From Thermodesulfobacterium thermophilum DSM 1276 (lineage in GTDB: Bacteria; Desulfobacterota; Thermodesulfobacteria; Thermodesulfobacteriales; Thermodesulfobacteriaceae): DNA of 64,000 nt. Made by a program: the position numbers and the translations under genes. This document shows positions 55,778-64,000 of this stretch, piece by piece; position 1 is the first letter of the stretch; every line of letters starts with the position of its first letter. The notes below the pieces were generated by a model that did no database searches, was not told the origin of the DNA, and worked only from the letters and a program-made list of their open reading frames with translations. The DNA lies in contig NZ_ATXI01000007.1 in assembly GCF_000421605.1 (NCBI RefSeq), positions 1-64,000 on the forward strand, read 5' to 3'.

Positions 55778-57482
55778 ACGTTTAGCTAAGACTAAGTCAT
55801 TTTGGATTTTATTAGGATTAGTTATCTTACTCTGTTTGTTCTATTCTGAAGCTAAAAAAGATAGACGGGAGGTTGCTAAGTTAACCTCAGGTGAAGTAGA
55901 GTTATGTATTACTTGTCATCAGGAGGTAGTTCCTGAAAAGGTGCACGACAAAAAGGTCGTTGGTTGTTCTTCTTGTCATTTAGGGAATCCCTATACGTTA
56001 GACCTTAAAGAGGCCCATAAAAACATAGTAAAAAACCCCGGGGATCTGAGATATGTTAATCTTACCTGTGGACAACCAGGCTGTCATCCTACTGAGATAT
56101 CGAAGGTAAAAAATTCTCTTATGGCTACCAACCATGGAATGATAAAAAGAGTGGTTGAAGTTTTTGAAGAAAAAGAGGTTTTATCTTTATATCCTAAGTT
56201 GAGTGTGTCTCAACTTTATCAGAGTGAGGTTTATCATAAAACCCGAAACAGCTTAGGTTTAGACTATTACCGAAAACTTTGTGGCAGTTGTCATCTTTGG
56301 TTAGAAAAGGGAAAACTCCCCTATTTTCTGAAAGAAAAAGGAGGGGGATGTACTGCCTGTCATTTGGTAAAAGAGGAAGATGAGGGCCTCAATTCTTCTC
56401 GAAAAACCCATCCTAAACTGGTTAGATATCCTCCGATGGAAAACTGTGTAAGATGCCATAACCGAAGTGGGAGGATAGGTTTTACCTACCAAGGACTTTA
56501 TGAAAATGAGCAAGGAGGGGTAGGAGATGAAGTTTGGGTTGACGGAAGATGGTTAGATCGGGTTTCTCCTGACATTCATTTCCAAAAAGGGTTAAACTGC
56601 GTAGACTGCCATACTAAAGAAGAGGTGATGGGAGATGGGAATTTTTACTACAGTTTGCATGAGGCTTTAGAAATCGAGTGCCAAACCTGTCATGGAGGAG
56701 ATGGGACTACTAAAAAAGGAAGAAAACTAAAAAATTTTCAGAAAAAAGGGACTAAGGCTTATTTAGAAATAAAAGGTTCTAAAAAATTACTTTTAATCAA
56801 AAAACCGGTTAGAGTTTGCAGCCTTTCATATCATAAACGATTAACCTGTGTAAGTTGTCATGCCAAACATATGCCTGATTGTTACGGCTGTCATATCAAA
56901 TATGACCCAAGAGAGACCCATCTTGACAAAATACTTGCTAAGGAAACGAAGGGGCTTTGGATAGAGCATGAATCTTATAGAAGACTTGCACTTCCTACTT
57001 TAGCGGTGGAAGATAATCAAAGAGTGGTTACCGTTACCCCAGGCTGACAGGATTTTATCACCATCCTCTCAGAGAAAGGAGAGGTAAAAAAAGAAATAAC
57101 AAGCCTTACCTTTGCTAAACTGAACCCTCATAGCACAGGGAAACAGGGGCGTTCTTGTAAAAGTTGCCATCAAGACACAAAAACCTTAGGGTTAGGGTAT
57201 GGAAAGGTGGTAAAAGGTAAAAACTCTATAGAGGTTGTAAACTTAGAAAAACCTTTTCTAAAATCTCCGCGGGTTTGTCTTTCTCAGATGGTTACCCTTA
57301 ACGGAACTAAGCTGGTCAATTTTCCTCAGCCCAATCTTCGTCCTTTTTGTCAGGAGGAACTGGTAAAGATTTTAAGGGTGGGTTTTTGTCTAAACTGCCA
57401 TTCTGAAAAGGATAAGATTTTTAAAAAATGGCCTCCTAAAAGGGTTTGCCCTTATGCAAAAGAATTGAAAAGTAATTTCTAA
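55764..57482 (+). CDS. Membrane-anchored dodecahaem cytochrome c with an in-frame UGA
   Basis: The ATG at 55764 is chosen because the next residues form an anchor helix (FWILLGLVILLCLFY); an upstream in-frame ATG is less likely. The frame meets TGA at 57045-57047 (codon 428) but then stays open, in the same frame, to TAA at 57482, for about 572 residues. Before the TGA there are nine CX2CH motifs (such as CITCH, CSSCH, CGSCH, CTACH) and one CX4CH (CGQPGCH); after it come CKSCH and CLNCH, giving 12 haems if read through. The last gene of the Rieske operon, it should accept electrons from the cytochrome b. The UGA may be selenocysteine, a nonsense allele or a sequence error. Confidence 0.8.
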
Positions 57483-58681
57483 GAATCTTTTGAGTTTAAA
57501 CCCTGGGTAACTTTAGGTATCAAAAGAAAAGCAGGAAAGGAGATCAAAAAGGTTAGGCCAAAAAATAGGGTATAACCTAAATAGGTGGTTAAAAGACCTG
57601 ACAATCCTCTTGATAAAGTTAAAGAAAGACTGAAAAGGGTAGAAAAAACCGCGTACTGGGTTGAAGAAAACTCTTTTTGACAAAGCTTGGTAAGAAAGGT
57701 AACAAAGGCTGCTGTGCCAAGGCCTCCGGTAAAGCTTTCGATTATAGAGGCTAAATAAACGGTCTCTTTGGGAAGGGCTGGGATCGAGGCAAAGGTATAA
57801 CCTAAGTTAGAGAAGGCTTGAAATAAGCCTAATGTTAGCAAGGATTTTTTGACGGTCCATCTGCTGGAAAGATATCCTCCTAAAAGGGACCCAAGGATGG
57901 TAAGAAGGCTTCCGATAGAGCCTGCAACTAACCCTATTTCTAACCGAGAAAAACCTCTGTCCACCCAAAAGGGATAAACCATCGCCCCAAGCAAAGAATC
58001 CCCTATTTTGTAAGTAAAGACAAACAAAAGAAGGGTGAAAACCCCTTTCCTCTTTAGTATCTCAGCGATGGGTAGAATAAACTGGTCTTTTAGAGAATAA
58101 GTTTTTTTAGGTGGGTTGTGTTTAAGAAAAGGGTTGAGTAGTAAAAACAGCCCTATGGATAAACCTGTAAGAAAGATTAGATAAAATACCGGTTTAAACC
58201 CCAAGTAATGGCTTACTGCAACCAACCCACCTCCAAAAGTAATCAGAGCTAATCGATAGGCTGCTATCCTTAGGCCATTGGCTTTTCCTAAGGTAGCAGT
58301 AGGGATCCACTCTACCACAAAACCATCGGCAGCGGTATCAAAAACCGAGGAAAAAAAACAAAGCAGGGTAAGCAAGATGAAAAAGGTGATCCCTTGAGGA
58401 GGAATAAAGGCTAACGATAAGATAACTATTCCGATGCTTATTAAAGATATGCCCATCCAAAAAGTTTTATTAAAATACCGGTCTATCAAAGGAGCCCATA
58501 AAAGTCTTAGACTCCAGGGCAAACTGGCTAAGGAAAAAAGTCCGATGTGTACTAAACTTATTCCTTCTGTCCTTAAAAATACAGGAATAAAGGTATAGAA
58601 AAACCCAAAAGGAAGGCCTGAAAAGAAATAGATAAGACTTAGATAAATAAGTTTTTGAGTTTCTTCTGGGAATTTTCGCAT
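57479..58681 (-). CDS. MFS transporter, AmpG-like
   Basis: 400 residues from the ATG at 58681, chosen over a TTG at 58747 because MRKFPEETQKLIYLSLIYFF begins the first helix. About 12 hydrophobic segments. SGLPFGFFYTFIPVFLRTEG and LPWSLRLLWAPLIDRYF resemble AmpG, which imports anhydromuropeptides for cell-wall recycling (the L,D-transpeptidase at 19505 is unlinked). It could be another MFS carrier. It is convergent with the cytochrome gene (4-bp overlap) and divergent from prmA across 112 bp. Confidence 0.82.
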   Translation of the reverse strand: MRKFPEETQKLIYLSLIYFFSGLPFGFFYTFIPVFLRTEGISLVHIGLFSLASLPWSLRLLWAPLIDRYFNKTFWMGISLISIGIVILSLAFIPPQGITFFILLTLLCFFSSVFDTAADGFVVEWIPTATLGKANGLRIAAYRLALITFGGGLVAVSHYLGFKPVFYLIFLTGLSIGLFLLLNPFLKHNPPKKTYSLKDQFILPIAEILKRKGVFTLLLFVFTYKIGDSLLGAMVYPFWVDRGFSRLEIGLVAGSIGSLLTILGSLLGGYLSSRWTVKKSLLTLGLFQAFSNLGYTFASIPALPKETVYLASIIESFTGGLGTAAFVTFLTKLCQKEFSSTQYAVFSTLFSLSLTLSRGLSGLLTTYLGYTLFFGLTFLISFPAFLLIPKVTQGLNSKDS

Positions 58682-58793
58682 ACAACCTACTATTTTACAA
58701 CCAATTTTTAAGATTGGCACGTTATTTTTTGTCTGGGTAAAATCCAAAAATGTTTTAAAATATGATCAAAAAGGAATTAGGGGGCTTTCTTAA

Positions 58794-59633
58794 ATGCTTT
58801 ATGAAATAAACGTAAAAGTTCCCACAGAAAAAGAGGAAGAAATAGAAGAAGTGCTTTATCAGTTACTTTCTCAAGGATGGGAAACAGCCTATCAGGAAGA
58901 CAGGGTGGTTTTTAGGTTTTACTTTAAAGAGGATAGTCCAGAGTTAGAAGAAGTTGAGAAAACTTTAGCTAAATACCCTTTTGTGGAGTTAGAATATAAA
59001 GTTTTTGAAGAAAAGAACTGGGCAGAACTTTGGAAGGCAAACTTTAAGCCTTTAAAAGTAGGAAAACATCTTTGGGTTATTCCTCCCTGGGAAGAAGGGT
59101 TTAGCACCCAGGGTGAGGTGGTGATTTTAATAGAACCAGGGCAGGCCTTTGGAACAGGGCATCATCCTACCACCCAGATGATGCTTGAATACATAGAACA
59201 TTTTGCCTTGACTAAGGGACAAAACAGTCCTTATAAGGTGCTTGACCTTGGCTGCGGGACAGGTATCTTGGCCATAGCCTGTGCTAAGCTTTTACCTAAA
59301 GCCAAAATCTGGGCAGTAGACATAGATGAAGAAGCTCTAAAATCCTGTCTAGAAAATCTTCAGTTAAACCAGGTAGAAGGAAGGATTATTATAAGTAAGG
59401 AAGTCCCTGCCGAAAAATTTGATCTGATACTTGCTAACATAGGTTATAGAGAGCTTAAAAATCTTTCTCAAAAGATGGTTGAAATCTCTGAGAAAGGAAA
59501 AACAAATATTTTTTTAACAGGTATCCTAATCGAAGATGCAGAGGAGATGTTAAGAATATATGAAGCTTTAGGTTATCGGTTGGTAGAAAAAAAGTTTTTA
59601 AAAGAGTGGGCCTTTCTGTGGATGGAGTTTTAA
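58794..59633 (+). CDS. prmA: Ribosomal protein L11 methyltransferase
   Basis: 279 residues. The N-terminal L11-recognition domain (about 1-85) is followed by GQAFGTGHHPTTQMMLEYIE, the PrmA hallmark, then the SAM-binding motif VLDLGCGTGILAIACAKL and ILANIGYREL (N-I/P-P-Y-like site). It trimethylates L11, encoded at 1158 here. It stands alone on the + strand, and the radical SAM gene converges on it with a 4-bp overlap. Confidence 0.96.
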   Translation: MLYEINVKVPTEKEEEIEEVLYQLLSQGWETAYQEDRVVFRFYFKEDSPELEEVEKTLAKYPFVELEYKVFEEKNWAELWKANFKPLKVGKHLWVIPPWEEGFSTQGEVVILIEPGQAFGTGHHPTTQMMLEYIEHFALTKGQNSPYKVLDLGCGTGILAIACAKLLPKAKIWAVDIDEEALKSCLENLQLNQVEGRIIISKEVPAEKFDLILANIGYRELKNLSQKMVEISEKGKTNIFLTGILIEDAEEMLRIYEALGYRLVEKKFLKEWAFLWMEF

Positions 59634-60958
59634 GGTGGTGATAACCTATGTCTTATGGCTCTGGCCAAATTCTTTATCCTTTCTATGTCTTCCCAAACAG
59701 GGTTTTTTAAGGCAGGAAACACCGAGTTGTTATGGAAGATAGGGTCATCTTCTATGGGATAGCGGGAGTAAATTTTAGCCAGTTCAAAAAAAGGAGTCCC
59801 TGGGATAGGCGAAAACTCTGCTAAATAAGGGCTTACTCCTATTTTTTCAAGGAAAAATAGGGCTTTTTCTACTTCTCTAAAGTTTTCTTCAGGGATACCG
59901 TAAAGGACATAAGCCCCTATTTCTTTAGCAGTAAATTCTGCCTGTTTAAGGTAAGAGACTGCCTCTATGAATTCTTCAAGAGTAACTTTATGGTCAAACC
60001 GATTTTCTACCCTTTCAAGCCCAAGTCTTATGGTTTTAAATCCTGCCTGTTTTAAAAGTAAGGCGACCTCTTTATCTATAAACCTTGCATGCACTGCATT
60101 AGGGGTATGAAACCTTATGTTAAGTTTGGAATCGATAACCTTTTCTAAAAAGGGTCTTAATTTTTTTTCAAAATTAAAAAGTAAGGCATCGTCATAAAAA
60201 GCAAAATCCTTAACTCCGTAGGTTTTGTGCCAAAAAATTACCTCCTCCCAAAGCCCTTCAGGAGATCTTTCTTTATAGTAAGGATAAAGCCTTTTAGAGG
60301 CACAGTAAGGGCAGTTAAACGGGCACCCCAGACTGGTCATTATGATTACGTAAGGTATTCGGGTTTGCAGGTCAAACACAGGATAGTCATGAATAAAAGC
60401 TGGGCCAGAAGGAAAGAACTCTTTTTGGACCTCGGCGAGGAATTCTTCCTCTTCTTGGGTAACCACAACAGTTTTTGTGTCTGGATAGTATGATAAAAAA
60501 TGTAGGAGGTGGTCTTTACAGAGTTTGGCGTAGATTCCTCCTATGTAAATCGGGGTTTGAGGATAATTTTTAGCAAAAAAATCTATCAGACAAAAAAGCC
60601 CAGGATACCAGTAGGTAAGGGTGGTGGTAATAAAGACTGCTTTAAATTTAAGACGAGATATCTTATGCTTAAAGGTTTCGAAAGGAAGTCCATAGCGATA
60701 AAATCTTCTTGGAACGTCTTGAAAAAAACAAGGCTTTGGCACAGGTTGTTTATAAAAATGTCCTGTGCCAAAGTCCCTTCTTTTAGGAAGCTTAGGTAGT
60801 TCTTCTGCAAAGGGGTCAAGCAGGTCTAAATAATAAATTCTATATCCTAACTTTCTTAACTTACCCCCTATATACAGTAACCCATAAGGTTTAAGCCAGA
60901 AATCATAGGCAGAAAAGTCATATATCCAAGGATTAATAAATAAAAAATCTACTTCCAA
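59630..60958 (-). CDS. B12-binding-type radical SAM protein
   Basis: 442 residues. The N-terminal region (about 1-190), with LFINPWIYDFSAYDFWLKPYGLLYIGGKLRKLGY, looks like a cobalamin-binding domain of this superfamily, although the DxHxxG ligand motif is not evident. The radical SAM site is SLGCPFNCPYCASKRLYP (CX3CX2C). The C-terminus has GLERVENRFDHKVT and GAYVLYGIPEE. The reaction is unknown; relatives modify peptides, lipids or RNA. It shares an operon with a rhodanese gene 3 bp upstream. Confidence 0.86.
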   Translation of the reverse strand: MEVDFLFINPWIYDFSAYDFWLKPYGLLYIGGKLRKLGYRIYYLDLLDPFAEELPKLPKRRDFGTGHFYKQPVPKPCFFQDVPRRFYRYGLPFETFKHKISRLKFKAVFITTTLTYWYPGLFCLIDFFAKNYPQTPIYIGGIYAKLCKDHLLHFLSYYPDTKTVVVTQEEEEFLAEVQKEFFPSGPAFIHDYPVFDLQTRIPYVIIMTSLGCPFNCPYCASKRLYPYYKERSPEGLWEEVIFWHKTYGVKDFAFYDDALLFNFEKKLRPFLEKVIDSKLNIRFHTPNAVHARFIDKEVALLLKQAGFKTIRLGLERVENRFDHKVTLEEFIEAVSYLKQAEFTAKEIGAYVLYGIPEENFREVEKALFFLEKIGVSPYLAEFSPIPGTPFFELAKIYSRYPIEDDPIFHNNSVFPALKNPVWEDIERIKNLARAIRHRLSPP

Positions 60959-60961
60959 CTT

Positions 60962-61438
60962 TTACCAGCTAAGCCCCACCACACTTCTTCCGGCTGCTTT
61001 GGTAAGTTCAGAAATACCACCATCAAGGACTATAGCTTTATACCCAAGCATGTTAAGAGGCAAACTGGCAGCAATCGCTCTGGCTCCGGTGTGGCAAACT
61101 ACCACGATTAATTTATCCTTAGGAAGTTTTTTAAGGTTTTCTTCTTTAAAAAGTTCATGCATCGGTATGTCTATCGTGTTAGGAAGGGAAATGCTAACAA
61201 ATTTTTTTTCTTGAGGAGTTCTTATGTCCAAAACCACAAAAGGTTCTTTTTTTTCAATCATCTCAAACAGATTTTTTACACTTATCATACAGGGTTTCTT
61301 AGCTATTACCTCTGGGGTAAGCTTAGAGAAAAAACTATCAAACTTTTTAGCAAGTTCTACATCATAACCCCAACCATGCTCTAAGTATCCAAGAAAAACC
61401 AACAAACCTATCGCAAATTTTTGCAAAATCCCTTTCAT
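60962..61438 (-). CDS. Exported rhodanese-domain protein
   Basis: 158 residues with a signal peptide (about 1-24, ending GWG). A single rhodanese domain (about 50-150) has VVLDIRTPQEKKF and the active-site loop VVCHTGARAI with the catalytic Cys. It should handle persulfide or thiosulfate sulfur in the periplasm, or bind sulfur for a partner. It is coupled to the radical SAM gene on the minus strand and 45 bp downstream of the DUF523 gene. Confidence 0.88.
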   Translation of the reverse strand: MKGILQKFAIGLLVFLGYLEHGWGYDVELAKKFDSFFSKLTPEVIAKKPCMISVKNLFEMIEKKEPFVVLDIRTPQEKKFVSISLPNTIDIPMHELFKEENLKKLPKDKLIVVVCHTGARAIAASLPLNMLGYKAIVLDGGISELTKAAGRSVVGLSW

Positions 61439-61483
61439 AGGCTCCTCTATTTTATTGTTTTTTTAAAATTTATAAAACACAAA

Positions 61484-62440
61484 TTATTCTAATTCAAGAG
61501 GGTATGGGTTCAAAAACACCTGGTTTTTGAGGTAATGGTCTTCAAACCTAAACGTCCAGGCTCTAAGAATTTCAAGAAGGGTGTTTTTGGAAGTTTTCCC
61601 TTTTTTGTAGCGTTCTATCAACCATAGAAAGTGTTTCCTTTCTCCAGGTGTTAGTTTAGAAGAGAAATGGCCAAACACGTGAAGTAATACATTTATTTCC
61701 TTTCCTTTTGTAGGAGGTTGAGATAAGACTTTTTTAAAAAGAGTTTTGTATTTCTGTAAGGTTTGATTAAAAGGAAGTTTATTTCCACTGGCTACCAGTT
61801 GACCTAATTCTTTAAGTCCTTCTGGTGAATAGCTCATCAAAAGATATTTATATCTTTGATGAAAGGCTATAAGGTCTTTGAAAGATTCTGCTTTGGTTAA
61901 AAAGTTTCTTAGGTTTGCCAGGCTAAAAATCTTTGTGAGAAAGTTTTCTCTGATAAAAGGATCATGAAGCCTTCCGTCGTCTTCGACAGGAATGTCAGGA
62001 AAGATTTTCTCAGCCTCTATCGCAAAAATACCCTTTCCTCTACCGATAGGAAAGGTGCCTTCTTTATCTTTATACCAGCGGGTTCCAGAAACTCCGCAGG
62101 AAGGAGATCGACTTTTTAACAAAAAGCCATCTATATCTTTAAGGTTCTCAAGAAATTTTTTAGAAAAGTTTAACATTTCTTCTGTCAAATCTCTTTTTTG
62201 AGCTGGTTGAAAGACCCCAGGTTTTCCCTCTTTTTTGTAGACAATAATTCTATCTCGTGGCACAGGAAGACCTATGTCTACTTCTGGGCAAACCTTTACA
62301 AATTCACAAAACTTGGAGAGTTTTTGGATTAAAGGGAATACAATGGGATTTCCGTCATATCTCGTGTTTTCTCCTAAAAGGCAGGCGCTTATAACTAGTC
62401 TTGGTTTGGGATAATTGGTCCACATTTTTAAAGGGCTCAT
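61484..62440 (-). CDS. DUF523-DUF1722 two-domain protein
   Basis: 318 residues. The DUF523 domain (about 10-160) starts RLVISACLLGENTRYDGN and contains KVCPEVDIGLPVPRD and KSRSPSCGV, with conserved cysteines. The DUF1722 (YbgA-like) domain (about 190-310) has FHQRYKYLLMSYSPEGLKEL. The fusion is known in bacteria; relatives of the parts have been linked to photolyase loci and 2-thiouracil desulfidation, but the role here is unknown. It is probably cytosolic. Confidence 0.88.
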   Translation of the reverse strand: MSPLKMWTNYPKPRLVISACLLGENTRYDGNPIVFPLIQKLSKFCEFVKVCPEVDIGLPVPRDRIIVYKKEGKPGVFQPAQKRDLTEEMLNFSKKFLENLKDIDGFLLKSRSPSCGVSGTRWYKDKEGTFPIGRGKGIFAIEAEKIFPDIPVEDDGRLHDPFIRENFLTKIFSLANLRNFLTKAESFKDLIAFHQRYKYLLMSYSPEGLKELGQLVASGNKLPFNQTLQKYKTLFKKVLSQPPTKGKEINVLLHVFGHFSSKLTPGERKHFLWLIERYKKGKTSKNTLLEILRAWTFRFEDHYLKNQVFLNPYPLELE

Positions 62441-62551
62441 CTCTTAGTTATATGGGAGATATTATAAAACTTATTTACCTAAATGAAAAGTTTTGATAAA
62501 AATTGGGATATCTGAGGTTTACGAAGTTAAAAGTTTATTTTTAAGGAAACG

Positions 62552-62579
62552 TTGGCAAAACCAAAAATTAAGATAAAAT
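62552..62579 (+). promoter_or_regulatory. Promoter of leuA
   Basis: TTGGCA (62552-62557) and TAAAAT (62574-62579) with a 16-bp spacer, 33 bp before the TTG start. The leader after it is too short for a leucine attenuator. A consensus AAGGAGG lies at 62600. Confidence 0.55.
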
Positions 62580-62612
62580 TTTTCTTAAAAAATCTTACTA
62601 AGGAGGTTTACC

Positions 62613-64000
62613 TTGAATCCCAGAATAGTGTTTTTCGATACCACTCTTAGAGATGGAGAACAATCTCCTGGGGTATCACTGGACTTAAAACAAAAGATAG
62701 AGATAGCCAAGGTTTTGGAAGATTTAGGTATAGACGTAATAGAGGCAGGGTTTCCCATAACATCTCCTGGAGATTTTGAGGCAGTAAAAAACGTGGCTAA
62801 GGAGATGAAAAGATGTACTGTTGCGGCCTTAGCCAGGGCTAATCAAAAAGACATAGAGGTAGCTTGGGAGGCTATCAAACATGCTGTGTCTCCGCGAATT
62901 CATACCTTTATAGCTACTTCTGACATCCATCTTAAGTATAAACTGAAAAAAGACAGGGCTCAGGTGTTAGAAATCGCCAGAGAAGCTGTAAAGTATGCCT
63001 GCTCTTTGTGCCCTAACGTTGAATTTTCTGCCGAGGATGCAACCAGAAGTGATTGGGAATATTTGGCTCAAGTGGTGATAGAGGTGGTAAAAGCAGGAGC
63101 CACTACCATCAACATTCCTGATACCGTGGGTTATACAGTGCCTCAGGAGTACTATAACCTGTTTAAATTTTTGGTAGAAAAATTGATAGCTGCTGGATAC
63201 GAAGAAGATTTGAAATCTGGACGTTTAAGACTTTCTGTTCATTGCCATAACGACCTTGGGCTTGCGGTTTCTAATTCCCTTTCTGCCATCTTAGCCGGTG
63301 CAACTCAAATAGAAGGCACGATAAACGGTATCGGAGAAAGGGCAGGAAATGCCGCCTTAGAAGAAGTTATAATGGCTCTTAAGGTTAGAAAAGATTTCTT
63401 TGAAAAGTCCTTAGGATATCCTTTAGAGGTAAACATTGCGACTGAGAAAATAGTGCCTACCAGCCAGCTTATTTCTAAGTATACCGGAATGTTGGTACAG
63501 CCCAATAAAGCCATCGTTGGAGCCAATGCCTTTGCTCATGAATCTGGTATTCATCAACATGGTGTTATCTGTGAGCGTACTACCTATGAGATTATCAAGC
63601 CAGAAGAGGTAGGTTGGACTGGGTCTGCTATCGTTCTCGGTAAACACTCAGGAAGACATGCCCTGTCTTTCAAACTAAAAAGCAGAGGCTGGCAGTTTGA
63701 TGATACCGTTTTAACTAAAGTTTTTGAAAAGTTTAGAGAAGAAATAAAGGATGTTTTAAGAAAGATAGACGAAGAACATTTAGAAGGAATTCTTCTTGAT
63801 CTCTTTTGTGACAAAGAGTATCGTTATGAGTTGGTTTCCTCTCAGGTGATAAGTGTGTTGAGTGGCTCACTTAAGCCGGTTGCTCAAGTAGAGATAAGAG
63901 ATAATCTTTCAGGAAATAAAGTAGCTGTAGGTTTAGGGATAGGGCCTATAGATGCAGCCTATAAAGCAGTAGCTCAAGCCTTAGGGTATAGCTTTAATGG
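62613..64000 (+). CDS. leuA: 2-isopropylmalate synthase (partial, 3' end beyond window)
   Basis: At least 462 codons from a TTG with AGGAGG at ideal spacing; the frame runs open to the window end. The HMGL-like catalytic barrel has FFDTTLRDGEQSPGVSLDLK, the metal-binding HCHNDLGLAVSNSLSAI and QIEGTINGIGERAGNAALEE. The C-terminal LeuA regulatory domain begins near residue 390. It condenses acetyl-CoA and 2-oxoisovalerate, the first leucine step. HEFSIHQHG-type residues (here HESGIHQHGV) favour LeuA over homocitrate or citramalate synthases. Confidence 0.94.
   Translation, partial: MNPRIVFFDTTLRDGEQSPGVSLDLKQKIEIAKVLEDLGIDVIEAGFPITSPGDFEAVKNVAKEMKRCTVAALARANQKDIEVAWEAIKHAVSPRIHTFIATSDIHLKYKLKKDRAQVLEIAREAVKYACSLCPNVEFSAEDATRSDWEYLAQVVIEVVKAGATTINIPDTVGYTVPQEYYNLFKFLVEKLIAAGYEEDLKSGRLRLSVHCHNDLGLAVSNSLSAILAGATQIEGTINGIGERAGNAALEEVIMALKVRKDFFEKSLGYPLEVNIATEKIVPTSQLISKYTGMLVQPNKAIVGANAFAHESGIHQHGVICERTTYEIIKPEEVGWTGSAIVLGKHSGRHALSFKLKSRGWQFDDTVLTKVFEKFREEIKDVLRKIDEEHLEGILLDLFCDKEYRYELVSSQVISVLSGSLKPVAQVEIRDNLSGNKVAVGLGIGPIDAAYKAVAQALGYSFN

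Noticed and set aside
57045-57047. Genome-wide reassignment of UGA to tryptophan
   Set aside because: prfB with its UGA-based frameshift is present, several genes end in TGA, and tRNA-Trp has a CCA anticodon; a local explanation is needed.

Overview
The window comes from an AT-rich, anaerobic and probably thermophilic bacterium. The best fit is a Thermodesulfobacterium-like member of the Thermodesulfobacteriota. That placement is inferred from gene content (desulfoferrodoxin, three rubredoxins, flavodiiron protein, DsrE-like protein, a sulfate-reducer-type HEAT-like protein, a Rieske/cytochrome b/multihaem cytochrome module), the Lys/Glu-rich proteins and the low GC. No 16S gene is present.

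Layout. 1-11.8 kb: the classical tuf - rpmG - trnW - secE - nusG - rplKAJL - rpoBC block, with an L10-type leader before rplJ, an attenuator-like hairpin before rpoB and a bidirectional terminator between rpoC and convergent rpsO. 12-26 kb: a large secreted PDZ protein of unknown role, then housekeeping genes (acyP, an M20 peptidase, comF, a nitrilase-HldE2 fusion, an orphan flgM, an L,D-transpeptidase, panC, panD, rimO, hslUV, a zinc alcohol dehydrogenase). 26.1-37.9 kb: a tightly coupled eight-gene accessory operon: TonB receptor, FecBCD/BtuFCD-type ABC importer, a CobN-like chelatase split into two genes, and ChlI- and ChlD-like AAA+ subunits. It has a strong promoter and a leader hairpin, and a decayed IS256-like element sits at its 3' end. 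38.7-42.1 kb: an oxygen/superoxide defence cluster (desulfoferrodoxin, three tandem rubredoxins, a DsrE-like protein, a flavodiiron protein). 42.1-54.5 kb: housekeeping genes (prfB with a programmed +1 frameshift, carA, ribF, rluD, coaE, ribD, yebC, ruvCA), a decayed methyltransferase and tRNA-Leu. 54.5-57.5 kb: a Rieske / cytochrome b6-like / dodecahaem cytochrome c operon whose cytochrome gene has an in-frame UGA. 57.5-64 kb: an AmpG-like transporter, prmA, a radical SAM protein, a rhodanese, a DUF523-DUF1722 protein and the start of leuA.

The strongest candidate for an undescribed system is the 26.1-37.9 kb operon. It joins outer-membrane and inner-membrane uptake to a three-component class I tetrapyrrole chelatase. 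It could import a haem- or corrinoid-like tetrapyrrole and change or remove its metal, as proposed for CobN-like HmuS proteins in Bacteroidota haem-uptake operons. The substrate cannot be read from sequence. The second candidate is the UGA-containing multihaem cytochrome, which may be a selenoprotein or a recent nonsense allele.
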